Below, piece after piece: positions 22,601 to 35,500 of a stretch of DNA of 64,000 nt (within the stretch, counting starts at the first letter, position 1; the number at the start of each line of letters is the position of its first letter). This stretch comes from Lagopus muta (taxonomy: Eukaryota; Chordata; Aves; Galliformes; Phasianidae). Location: assembly GCF_023343835.1 (NCBI RefSeq), contig NC_064472.1, forward strand, positions 44,711,799 to 44,775,798. Direction: 5' to 3'. The translations under genes were made by a program, and so were the position numbers. Below the pieces are notes generated by a model that ran no database searches, was not told the DNA's origin, and saw only the letters and a list, made by a program, of their open reading frames with translations.

Positions 22601-25600
22601 TATCTTATGTTCCCTTACTTTTTTTGGTTTGGAAAGCAGCATTTGTCCTCTTTTACAATACAGGAAAAACAGTTGAACTTAGTATGGGACTAAAATTATT
22701 ACTTCAGTTTAGAGCTTTTTTTTTTTTTTTTTTTTTTGGTCCTTCATTTTTCCTGGCTGTGAGCCAACAGTGTGCTCTTGTGGCCAAGAAGGCCAGTGGT
22801 ATCCCAGAGTGCAGGTCAAGGGAGGTGATCCTCTGCTCTGCCCTGGTGAGGACACATCCGGTGTGCTGTATTCAGTTCTGGGCTCCCCAGATGAAAAAAG
22901 ACAGGAATCTCCTAGGAGTCCAGCAGAGAGAGGGCCACAAAGATGTTAAATGGCCTGGAGCATCTCCCATATATGGAAAGACCTGAGTCTTCTCAGCCTA
23001 GGGAAGAATAAGGGGATATCTGATTAATGTTTGTAAATATCTAATGGGAGGTGGGAGATGAATGAATGACCCGGCTCCTCTCAGTGCTCCACAAGGATAG
23101 GACAAGAAACAGTGGCCTAAAACATAAATACAGGATGTTCCATACTAACATGCGGAAGAACTTCCTTATGGTAAAGGTGGTGATGCACTGGCACAGGTTG
23201 GCCAGAGAGGTTGAGGAGTCTCCTTCTGTGGAGATACTCAGGATCAGTGGGATGCCTACCTGTGCAACCTGGCCTAGGAAGCAATGGGGGCCTGGCCTAG
23301 CTTTGGCAACAGGATTGGAGTCAATGTTCTCTTGAAGTCTCTTCCAACCCCTGCGATTCTGTGATCCTGTTGTGATGACCTAATTGAGGAAACAGTGGAA
23401 TATGTGTAACTGCACATATTTTTGGCAATCTCTACCGATTTGATTGCCCTTTAGCCTTACTTGTCTGCTGAAATCAAACCCTTTCACAGTGGCACCGCTG
23501 GGATGTACTGCCAGTGCTTTGATCTTGGATAGATCTGCATGCCTTTTGGTGAAAGTTTGCAGTAAAACTGTACAGAGGATTGGTACCTCAGTAATGGCAC
23601 AGCAAAAAGCAACAGAGCCTGTTGTAATGATTATGACTCTGCAAAATGGAAACATCTTTATCTGTGTGAATGAAGAGTGATGAGCTCTTAGCTATTACAG
23701 AAAGATGCTCACTTGTCTTCAGAGAGGTTATTTTTGTTAGTTTTTGATAGTGGCTTCTTTCTGTGTAAGCGTGTGCCATTTTGCTTTCTGTACACAGTAG
23801 TTTCAGGAGGAGTGCTAAGTCTTGTTCTGGGCTCAAAACACAAATGGTTTTGTTTCTCTTTCTTAGATGGCTATGTTCATTATGTAAAAGTACATAAGCT
23901 TATGTTTTCAGGTGTTTGTTTTTGGTGTATTAAAAATGAATATGTGTACTCTTGTAGCATCATGGGAGGTAAGGACATGCTGTTAGCCTACATATTGCTT
24001 CGGTTCAGTCTCCAAAAAGCAGCCAAGGCATATGGGTGATTCTGGAATTTCTGTAGTAATACATTGTATTTCCAAATGCTTCTTGGCTGTGCTTCTTGTC
24101 TTGGATTATTCTCCTCTGCCTTCTGAATTCGTTAGTCTAAGAGGCTATGGCCTCTTTCTATGGCCACAATGGCCTTGTACCAACCTATCTTGTTTCTGTA
24201 TCTTGAGAGATTTTTCTCCTGAAAATAAGAAATTAACAAATATAAAATACTTTTCACACCTGAAGTTTTTTACTTGCAAGTTGAAATACTCGTGGTTTTC
24301 CTCCTTCAGAACTGAAGGATATTTGCCCCGTACACTGATTTTACCAGCAGATAGAAATTCTGCCTGGTGTCTTTCTGCTGTGGTCTGACCCCTCAGGCAG
24401 CTGGGCTGCATTTGACAGTGAGAAACTCCCTTGCAATGGTTTGGGCAGTTTGCTGAGTGAAGCAGAACTACCTGTGTAAGCAAAGCTAAGAAGGAGTTCC
24501 TTTCATCAGGCAGGATGACTGGGTTCATCATGCAGCTTGGCTGTTTGGGAGGGCAAACACCATTGCTCTGAATCATCCAGTCTCGAAAGTTGGAGGGGAC
24601 TCATGAGGATAATCGAGTCCAACTCAGTTCCACACAGCACCACCCAAAAATCAGACCATGTATCTGAGAGCATTGTCCAGGCGCTTCTTATGCTCTGGTA
24701 ATGTGCCGTCTTCCTCCTTTACCCCAATTTTATTGCTGTGCAGAACATCACATGGTGTTAGACTTCCCGTTGTCCAGGTCAGCTGTCACGGCTCTGCTCC
24801 CTGCCAGCTCTTTGTGTCCCCCAGCTCCTCCTGCTGGCCAAACAGTAAAAGAGGCTGAAACGTCTGTGGCTCTGGGCAGCACTGCTCAGCAACAACTAAA
24901 ACATCGGTGTGCTGTCAGTGCTGTTGTGGTCACAAATCCAAACGTGGCCAACGTGGACATCGTGAAGAAAACTAATTCAATTCTAGCCAAAACTAGGACA
25001 TTTCCAAAGTGGAGCTTGCTTCAGAGCAGAAAAGTCTGGAACATTGCACTTAACATTATTAAGTGGAAGCAGTTTCAAGTTTGCAGTGAACAGTAGTTAT
25101 TTTTCCAAGGTGAGTCAAAATTTGAGATTGTTCAGAGGTGTATGTATGCTGTAGCAGTCATCGGAGTGCTCCTTAGAGAGTACTTATTACATATAACTCT
25201 GACCTAATGGCTTCTATACAGGTGCTTGGTAACATGGGGGAGTAGAATCTCTTCTGGATATTGATTAAATCTCCTCTTATGTAGGTTTTGTCAACTATGC
25301 ATATTCAAGAGAAAATTAAATTACAGACATAACACTGTGTATATGAACTCTTTATTAGGTTGTTTCTGCTCATTGCCAGTTGCTTCGGAGCTGTGCCTGC
25401 TGAAAACAAAGAACTTGCTATGCTATTTATGAAGGTTACATTAGTGTCATGTTAAATCTGAGACTGGATTTCAAATGTCACGAAATTCAGATATGATCTG
25501 TTAGGAGTAGTAGTGTCATACGTTTAACTCTGTTGATGTGCTTTCCTTCTCTCTTTTTTCTCCTTAAATAAAAGCACTTGGTATATTTACATCATGCGCA

Positions 25601-28600
25601 GCGTGTGCACTGATATTCTTTATGTTGCTGTGGTACGTGCTTCCATCATTTTCACTGCTCCTTTGTTTGTATTTGGTTTCATATTAGCTTGTGACTTTTT
25701 CTGTTATTGTCTCTGCTGAAAGCATCATGAAGCAAAGTGATGTGTGTCACAAACTGTTGCAGGGTGCTGTTGTTAGTCTGCTAGGAAACACAGTAAGTGC
25801 ATGAAGTCCTTAAGTGGGAGTTCTCTGTGCAGCTCTCACTAGTCATCAGAAGAGGGTCCAGATCTGTGCATATTGTTAGTGGGGTCTAAATAAAATACAG
25901 TGAAATACATTGTGTTTCAGTTTTGTTTGCTTGTCTTAACGTTTAGGGCTTTTTGGCAGGCTGTCTTGATGTGACTTTTGGATATTCGTTGTCTTTCTTC
26001 CAGACAGAGGAGATGCTCATTTGGTAATGGCTTTCAGGATATTTCATCCTGTATACACAAAGCAATAGGTACAGCCGGCCTGCTATTTTGATACGGGATT
26101 TCTGTGGGCCTGTCTTATTTTACTGTTTTCAGGAGGGACTTGCATTTCTGCTTTGTTATTTGAATTTTGCATCATATTTTTCACTATAATTGAGCCAGTC
26201 ATTTTTTGTTGGCTCAGCAGCTCTTAACTGTAAGTGTTAATTGCTTTGGAGCCAACTAAAATACTCACGGGAGTCTGGAATATCATATAAGACTCTGTTT
26301 TTAGTGAGTATAATCCATAATCCATTTTTGAAGTGATTCAAGCTTGCTCTCTAATGTCCAGTTCTGAATGCTTCCTGTGTCTCCTGCTTTGCTGTGCAGT
26401 GCTTGAAAACAGCATGGAGCTTGAAAATTCAGAACAGGGCACGTAATGTTTCCATAGATATTTCCATCCAAAGCAAATGTTTACAGTCATGCCTTAGTTC
26501 TATTTATAATGAGAAAGTTGGCACAGACCTTTAATGAGCACATGCAATCTCATGCGCAGCACTGGTGCTGATCGTGTTTCTGTGTGAGGATAACTCATCA
26601 TTTCTGAAGGAGCTGTCAGTTCACCATTTTCCTCCCACAAGTGGAAGATGGGGTTATAAACCCACGTTCAGGTGAAGAAGAGTAGCAGAGCTGGGATGCT
26701 GGGATACCCAACAGGCCTTATCCTGTTCTTTGTGAAGGGGCTGCAGGTTTGGTTTTGGGGACCTCCATGTCTGGAGGGGGGTGCTTCAGCTGAATTCTAA
26801 TTGTGCTGCAGCTGCTGAGCCCTCCAGTTGTACTTCTGGAGATCTCGTAGGTGCTGGGGACTTCAGCTGCAGTGTGCATGTGGGTGCATGGGGGATATAG
26901 GAGTGCTTCTTTTTGCACAGACAACTAGTAGTGCTGGGAACTGCGTTGTTTTGTTTTTTTTTTGACAGACTGGTTTTCTGATGTGACCTGTAAATTTTGG
27001 CTGGTTGCTTCTGTTTATGCAAGATTGTTCTCAGGTATGCTGTGCTGCATGTCATTTTTCTTTTTGAAAAGATTTCTATTCCCTTTGCTCAGTCTCCAAG
27101 CTGGTAGATGAAATAAATGATGGTGGAATGAAGGCAAAATAATTTCACGCAGAATTTATGATTTTCCCAAAATACTATCAGGTGTTTGTCTTGTTTCTAA
27201 GCTGGCTGACTGTTGTAAGTATATGTTTTCTCTCTGTGGATAGGTGCTGATTTTAATTTACATGAATGACATTGTGTGCTTTCCTGTTTTAATAGCTGTA
27301 AATAATTGCTCCACATAGCATTAAATTATAATTTCTTGCTCAAGAGGAATTTAAATGTGTGTAACAGATACTTAGAAGAGAGTAAAACTTCAGTCAGAAT
27401 ATGATGTTTGTTGTTATCAGCTGAACAAGCTGGTTTGGAAAGATCAATTGAGTTTTCTCGTCTTTTTTTTTTTTTTCTTTAAACGACAAAACATAATATA
27501 TATATTTAACAGAGCAATTGGAGACAGCTCAAAGTGAAGCTGTGCAGGAATTAGTTTACATTTTGGGAGGAAGAACTAAACTGATGTGATCGGAAGCAAT
27601 GATCATAAACTGAGATGTGGCAGTTTAAAGCAAATTTTAGAGGTTTTACTTCCTGAGAGTAAAGGTGCATTCACTACACCACCGTTAAGGTCTGATGATA
27701 TCTTTGTTAGATCAGTGTTACAAGCTTGAGGCTATTTTATTTTTACTTGTGATCGGTAATATGAAATTCATTTGTAGTTGTCAAGGGAGAGATCTCTTTG
27801 AAACTGGAATTGTAGAAGCAACCAAGATTACATCTGTGTTACAATCAAATAATACGGTGTATATGACTTCATTTTTCTTTTATAAAAAAATTACTGTAAG
27901 TTAAAATAGACTGCTGTGTTCCCTGGGAAACCTCTGTTTTTAAGAAGTGTTGCTTTGTTGAATTGTATCTCTTCTTATACCTGAGTGATACTTATCCACT
28001 AGAAGAAGTAATGTAATGCAGTATTCAAGTGACCTTAAGTACCATCCCTTCAGTGTGCAATGCTGAGAAAAAGAACAGAAAATAAGTGACTTAACATTTT
28101 TGCTCGTGCACCACTCCAGCAGTGAAGATTATAGTGTATTTTAAAGAGCAAATTTCATAACAAAGGTTTTGGCTTATTATGTGTTTCTGGGCACCTGTTA
28201 CTATGTACACACAAGGTTTTTTGGATGTCTTCAGTCTAGGAAGTTAGACTTGTCATCTATAGAATGCGTGCTGCTTATCACTGCGTAGAGCAATTTGGTA
28301 AGTTTCAAGACTAGGAATTTCCTGAGATGAGGAATTCACCTTTATGCAGACTGTCTAGTTCCCCTTTATTCTGTGGTTGGGGGTGAATCCTGAAATACCT
28401 CTGCTTGCCCTGAACTACCAAAGAAAGAGGTTTCCATTAGGATTTTGCAGAGTTTTCCCATACAGTGTGATTGTTGCTTGAGAACTGCAGGAGTTATACC
28501 AGTGCTGCTGTGTCCCAGAGCTATGTCTGCACCACACTAGGAATAGCAGCAGGGATTCTTTGCTTACTGTGCTGCAAATCAGTTGTCTGTGGGCCAAACT

Positions 28601-29502
28601 TAAGAAATCTTGTACAGCTTTTGTTGGGTGATATTTTATAAGCACAATGAAGCATTTTTTTAAAAATGCATGGTTAAAGTAAATATTCTTTTCAGTTAAA
28701 GTTTTTTTTTATTTCTTCCTCTGGAGCCAATCAAGAGGCTGCAGTTTTGTTCCGCATGTAAACACAGGCACATTAATCATGTTAATACAACTGAATTTTT
28801 GCTTCCTGGGTATATTTGGCTGATCAAGACTATAAGCATTAAGTGTATGCATTATAGAATTGTGTAGAAAATATTGAATGCCTGCTTCTGGAACATTGGT
28901 GATGAATTGCATTTGTCACAGTATTCACTGAAAGCTCTGGCAAAATTGAAACTCCACTGTGTCAGACACATGTAAGAAGCAATAGAGTCACAGGGGGTAA
29001 TTGGCTCACAGCTTTGCACTTTGCAAAGTGCGCCATATGCTCAGGAGAGGGTAGGCAAAAACCAGAAACACTGAGGAAAGAAGCTGTGTTCCGAACTAGA
29101 AGATATGTATGCTGTTTTCCTCTGGAATAATTTTCTTTGTAGTGTTGGGAGTGCTGGTGTGATTTGTGTTTAGGATGATGACGACAGTGATATTTTAGTT
29201 GTTGCAGAGAGCACTTTTCTCAAGGACATTTCAGCTTCTTGTTCTGCCCTGCCAGCAAGGAGCGTGGGAGGGCACCAGGAACTGTGAGGGGGTGGAGACA
29301 GGAGAGCTGGGCAAAGGGATGTTTTGTACTTGATGGTGTTGTGAAAAAGAAATAAAGGAAATAAAAAAGGAAATAAAAGAAATAAACGGGGGGTAGTTGG
29401 GGTGACGTGGAGGGGCACAGCTGTTGTTTGGAGACACACTGGGTGTTGATTGGTAAGTGGTGACTGCATCGTGCATCACTTGTTTTGTAAATACATACAT
29501 GG

Positions 29503-29545
<43 letters not shown>

Positions 29546-32500
29546 CATATGTGTATATATATATATGTATGTATATGTATATATATTATATATACACCTA
29601 TGAATTTATGTATATATGTTGTGGCTATTATTTTGCTTCCCATTTGGTCTTACTAATCTTCATCTGAATTCACACATTTTACTTTATTTTGCTTTCTCAA
29701 TTTTTCTCCCCCATCCTGCTGGGGAATCAGTGAGCAAGTGGACGTATAGTGCTGACCTGTTGCTGGGTTAAACCACAGTAATACAGAAGGGAGATCAGAG
29801 TCCTTCACTGGCATCCTTTCTATTAGGCCTTGCTGCCCTGCCTAGCTGTTGCAATTCTTGGAAGCTCTGCAAATGTAGAGCTTGTGAGAGAGAGAAGATG
29901 GAAAAAAGTTTCTGGTGAAATTTAATATTTTTATTTGCTATGACATTACAGTATCAGTTTTTATACTTGTTCAAATTTTTGCATTTGCAAGTGTTTTAAT
30001 TACTAGAAAGATCTCTGCAACAGAGTGTTCGTTATTATATGTATGTATTGCATTTAGGTAGCTCCAAAAGTAATGCCTCCTATTTATTTCCGTGGAAACT
30101 ATGACAGATACAAAGAGTACAAACTTTGATAGAGCAAATTCTCAGGTGATTCTTTTGTTTCATCTGCACTTCCACATCAGACACCACTCTGTCACACAGC
30201 AACAACATGTAATGGGATACTGTGGGAAGCTTCCACCTCTACTGATATACCACCAACATCCACCTCTGATGGCATAGGCTAACAACATGTAATAGGAGGA
30301 ATTACTTTTGAAGCATTCCTTGTGTGTTAATTATATTACAAACAACAGAATCTAAAACCTACAGAGGCCTATTTAAAGAAAAAAATAATAGCCTGCAGTT
30401 AATCCAAGGACTCAGTGTAGACCTTCAGTTATTTCTGAAGGACTTCAAAGTCTTCGGCCTCGATAGCAACAAGCTAAGGTGACATAGCAGAGGCAGAGCT
30501 GAGAGCTAGAGGAGAAGATTTAGAAGTAAAGGGATCCTCTGCTTAGAAACTAGTGTAAGGCAAGAACTAGTTCAGAGTGCTTGGCCAACCCAGGCTCCTA
30601 GTTGAGGAAAGACAAGTTATTTTCTCTGTCTACTGTTGTCAGGAATAGGTGCACAGTCCTTGTGGTAAATCTGCCAATCTCAGTACTTGGAGGAGTGGGG
30701 CAAACCTAGAATGGGGTCATGTTTTCAGTCATTTCATCTTAAGCTGGCAAGCAGAAAAGGAGGTAGGTGATGAACTCATTAGGTCCTCAGTGTGCAGGTG
30801 AATTGATAGACTCCACCCATTCCTTCTCTCTGTCTATAGAACATCCCTAAGGGGGAAAGTCCTGTGTTTTGTTGATGAGGCTTGCTGTTTTGTCTGCTAA
30901 TAAAAGTTCAGCACTTCAAAACTTGGATGTAAAAGTTAAGTGAATCATTGTGGCCCTGGATAAATAACCCCTCTGTTGGATGCTGGTAGCTGATCCTGGG
31001 GTCGTTCCTTACACAGAATTATTATTTGATGTAGTGTCAGTGTCAGCTTTATAAGTACTGCATTTCAGTTTCTGTTACGTAATTTGAGTTGTGATGGTGA
31101 AGGTGTTATAATGAACACTGTGTTCCTCCTTGTTTTCCAGAAATCTCATGGAGAGGATTTCATTTGGGTTACATTGTTTTAATCAATAATGGACTAACTA
31201 GTTTGTGATTATAAATTTCTTGATTTTTCTTGGTACTAGCACAGCTGAAAATGCTGGCACTCCAGTTTTCTCTGTCAAAATATTGCTAGGAAAGTGAAAG
31301 ACATCGAATATTAAATGCATGGTGTACCAAATTTTCTATTCTATACCAAATGTATCTATCCTATTTTGCTAATTCATGGAACGTTTCTCTGTAAAATACA
31401 TGTTTTTTTAGTGTCTTCTGCCCTGAGGACGGAGGTGTGTTTTTACTTCTGCGTAAAGTGCCTTACATTCAGCCACAGAGCAAGTCTTTTGATTGCAGTG
31501 TTTCTTGGTTCCCTGGAGGAACCTGATGGGACATGTTGATTGATTCCTGTTTGCTGTTTCTGCACAGCACTGTCTCTGCACCCTCTCTCCTGTTACTTAA
31601 AATGTATCTGAAATGGTTTACCTTCTATGGGTGTTAACTTCTACTCCAGCTGCTAAACATGCTTTGCACAGAGCCATTGCTTTGGCTGTGGGTTTTGCCA
31701 CGCCTGCTGGTTGGTCTGCAACAACATGCTACCTGCTTCTTTGGCTGCCAGGTTCTTCAGGATGATGGGAAGTTTCCTAGGCTTATCTCTGTGATAGGAG
31801 TTTGGTTTCTGCAAAGTGCCGACACCTGCTTGTTGATTGAAGATGATTATGAGCTGAACTGTCTCAAAAAGCAGTGACAGTTGTTCTGACTGTGCCATTA
31901 GGGATCCTTGGATTTAGGGATTGTTTTTTATTTATTTTTTTTTAGCAGTACTTAATGAAGATACAGAAAACTAAAAAAAGAAAAAAATGCCACAAGACAT
32001 TTTCTGAGTATATTTTAAAAGAGAATTAATCTGGGGGAATAAACCACTTAAACTTAAGAGTTTAGATTATTGAGGTTTCAGTTCTGAGCTAGACACAAGG
32101 CCTGATAATAAAGAAGTTACTGGTTTTTCTTTTTGTTTGTTTGTTTTGTTGTTGTTGTTTTTTTAAGGGAGAAATACACACTTCTCGCATTATAAATATG
32201 TATCGATAGTGCTGTTTGAAGATTGTGACTTTTAAAATTACAGGAATAATGACTTTTCATTTTCCACAGGATTGTATTTGTAATGGATTACAAAACCAAA
32301 ACTTCCTATATCACTGTCACTCATAATTAGATTTGTTATGTGTTGCTGTATGGGGCTTATAAACTGCAGGGGAAAGCTTATGTTCTTCTCTTTAATAGCA
32401 GTGGAGCTTTTCCAACAAAATAAATACTTGCAGCAACTGCTGTACAGTTTTATTGTTGCTCCTGATTGTCTCCTTATGGTCAGGAAATCCAAAAGAGCTT

Positions 32501-35500
32501 TATAACGTAAAGTTACCTTGTAAGTTGAAAGAGTTGCTTATGAAAGGATATAGAAGTAAAGATGTATATCTTGTAGGATTAAGATAAGGGACCTTCTGTT
32601 TAGTTTGTTCTGATTAAATAATCTTCTTTGTGTCCTCCAGTCATTGTACTTCTTCTCACCTAGGTGTGAGTACATGATTCTTATTTACGAAGGATGTACT
32701 AGTACATGCAGCAGCTTTATTGTTGGCTTGTTATAACTACAGCTGAATTGCTTACCCAAGCATATGTGTATGTACAGGTTGTGATCCTGTCAGTATTGCA
32801 ATGAGGAGATATGGTTGTGAAAGGTTTTCAGGTACCTAAAACTTTTAGTTCCAAAACTAAAAAACTTTTGAAAACAGTCATTTTAGAAAAAATACTTGCA
32901 TTCCTTCATCTCTACAGTGTCAGAGGACTGGCTTTCTGGCTTTCTTTAATCTGTCACATTTAATTTTAAAGTTGCATCTATTCTCAGAATTGCTTCTAAA
33001 CCATAAATATTCGTCTTGTTTTCTCTTACAAGTGATACAGATCATGTACTGGGAAAGATGGTAACAACCTCTACTTTGCATGTTACAGATCTGCAGAAAA
33101 GTCTTGTAAACTCAGTTTTTCCTGCCTGTGTTTAGGCTTCCAGCTGTGATGAGGGTGACTATGAAAGCAGGTTGAGTGTTGTTTCATTAGTGCTAACTAG
33201 GGAGCTGCATTAGGCCCAGTCCCGTGGCTTTTTTTAACCTCCTTGTTTGCTCTCACACTAAACTTGTGTTTGGTAAAGCTTACCTGCAGCTTGCAAATCA
33301 CCATGTCTGAAGACAGAAATTTATGGTGCATTTCAGCAACTCAGGTCAGTGCTTCCTTAGCTGTGAACTAAGAGTGATCACATTGCCCATGGTGCATCGG
33401 CAGCCTCTGGTGTGGAAGCAGTAGTTTGCTGCAGTAGGTTTCTTCGGTCTGCTTCTTATTCCTTATGGCTTGTAGAATTTTTGTTCTTCTGGTGGGCCTT
33501 TTAGTAGCTCATGAGTTTAAAAGGAAAGATGAATGATAACTCACACTGTTTTGTTATAAATCCAAGTGAACCAGAATTCAGGGTTTTACTGAGCATGAGT
33601 GGCATGTTTGCCATGGTTCCTCTTCAAAAAAGCAGCCTGACTTGTATGCTCCTGTGAATGTGTATGTCAGCATAAGTAACTCTGGTAACCTTCTGATATT
33701 CTGATATTTTGTTTGCATGCTTTCAAGTAGAGATCAGTAGTCTGCCTACTTCATCACAGCTCTCATCTCATAGCCTGTGATCAAACTGATAGTTCAGTGC
33801 AACATTTTTCATCACTGCTTATTGTTCATCACAACATCCAGGCTTTGATCTGAATTTTTGCAAAAAAAATCAATTGAAACTGGGTTTACTATTGTTTTTC
33901 ATAGAAATTATCTTAGCTGTTGAAACTGTGAATTGCCTTGCTTTTCTAGTTTTTCTTAATTTCTCATTCAGATTTTTCATTTTTTTCAAGGTTTGCTAGT
34001 GCTTGCATGCAACTTTGAAAATATTAAGGTAGTTGGCATTAGAGGGAAACTGTTGGAAAATAAGCTCTTCAAAAAGCAGAGCTGATGAGGCCAACTCTTT
34101 GCCAGAAGTTCTTTATCTTTCTCCTCCTTCCCTCTGCAGTGCCTCCCCTGTCCTCTACTTCTCTAGATTGGCATGTGCCAAGGCTGAGGTTGGAGCAGTG
34201 CTCTGAGTGGCTGCTACCTTTGGGAGTGGTTAAGATGTGAGTCCTAATACTTGCCTTTTGTATACAGCAGATATTAATTTGGGTGTCTTCTGATAGCAGC
34301 TGGCTGTTTTGGGACGGGGTTGGGTTGGTACTCAGAGGAATTTGGTTATCCTTCAGTCTCTTTTCAAATTTGGTTGAAGATAGCCAGTGGATTCAAAAAG
34401 CAACAAGAAACTCTGCTAGAAGTAGATTGTGGAAGAATTCTGAAAGAGCTTCTGTTGCACAATACTCTTCTGTCCGCATTTTCTTCTCCACAAATATGTC
34501 TGCATGTTCTCTCTTGCAGCCTAGCTTTCTGTTCTCTGTGCTCTGTGAGTACACAGACTTCAGCACAGAAACAATGGTGTTGGACCACTGAAGTGAACTG
34601 AGATGTTGAAGGCTTGAACATTAGCACTCTAATGAGAAGTACCATGAGATATTTTGCCTAGAGGCTAGAGCAGATTACCTCCTGAGTTCACTTCCAAAAT
34701 ATCCTGTGCCGTTATGATCTTATTCATAGACAACACAGCACATTTACACTGGGACATACTATGGGCAGGTATGTGTGAACTCGGGCAAACTTCCTGCTTT
34801 CATCCGTCTCCATATTGTTTGTTCGATTGACCAGTACACCTTTCTCTTACTGATTTACATGAGTTAGTATTTTCCCCCCAACAGCCCTAGCCCCCCTCAG
34901 TTTTTCTTTAAGGCCTTGGCAGTCCATTTCTGAAGGTGTTATTTATTTTGAAGGTATCTGAATAGTTTGTCAGTTTAATTCTGAAAGAAGTGGCAGAAAA
35001 CCATGAAGAGTCACAAAAGAATCACCTCTCCTATGAAGATAGGCTTAAAGATTTGGGGTTGTTCATCCTGCAGAGCAGAAGGCTCAGGGGAGACTTCATT
35101 GCAGTCTCCCAGTGATAAAAGAGTGTTAAAAGAAAGTGAGAGACATTTTACCAGCACTTGCAGTGTCAGAACAAGGGATAATGGTTTTAAGCTGTAAGAG
35201 GATAGATTGAGATTGGATAGTAAGGAGAAATTTTTTACTCTGAGTGTGGTGAAGCACTGACGCAGGCTGCCCAGAAAAGCTGTGAATGCCCCATTCCTGG
35301 AAGCATTCAAGACCAAGTTGAATGGGGCCCTGGGTATCCTGAGCTGGTGGGTGGTAGCCCTACCCATAGTAAATTCCCTTCCAAATCTAGCTGTTCTGTT
35401 CTTAACTGCAAATATTGAACAGGACCTTAGCAGTATACATCAAATCTGTAATGTATTGCAGCTACGCTGATATTTTGGCTATATGTAGATCAGCAATTCT

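Larger units (their letters stand above)
14859..22715. other. LNPEP intron 1, 5' third
   Basis: After the rest of the CpG island the sequence is largely unique. It holds a CT-rich microsatellite (16609-16669), an 11-bp perfect inverted repeat (18488-18517) and a run of TTTA units near 21190. A 191-codon minus-strand ORF at 15396-15971 has no recognisable domain and is not called. Intron enhancers are common in such first introns but none can be demonstrated here. Confidence 0.6.

Noticed and set aside
29450..29656. ORF rich in Tyr/Ile
   Set aside because: It is the translation of a TA microsatellite.
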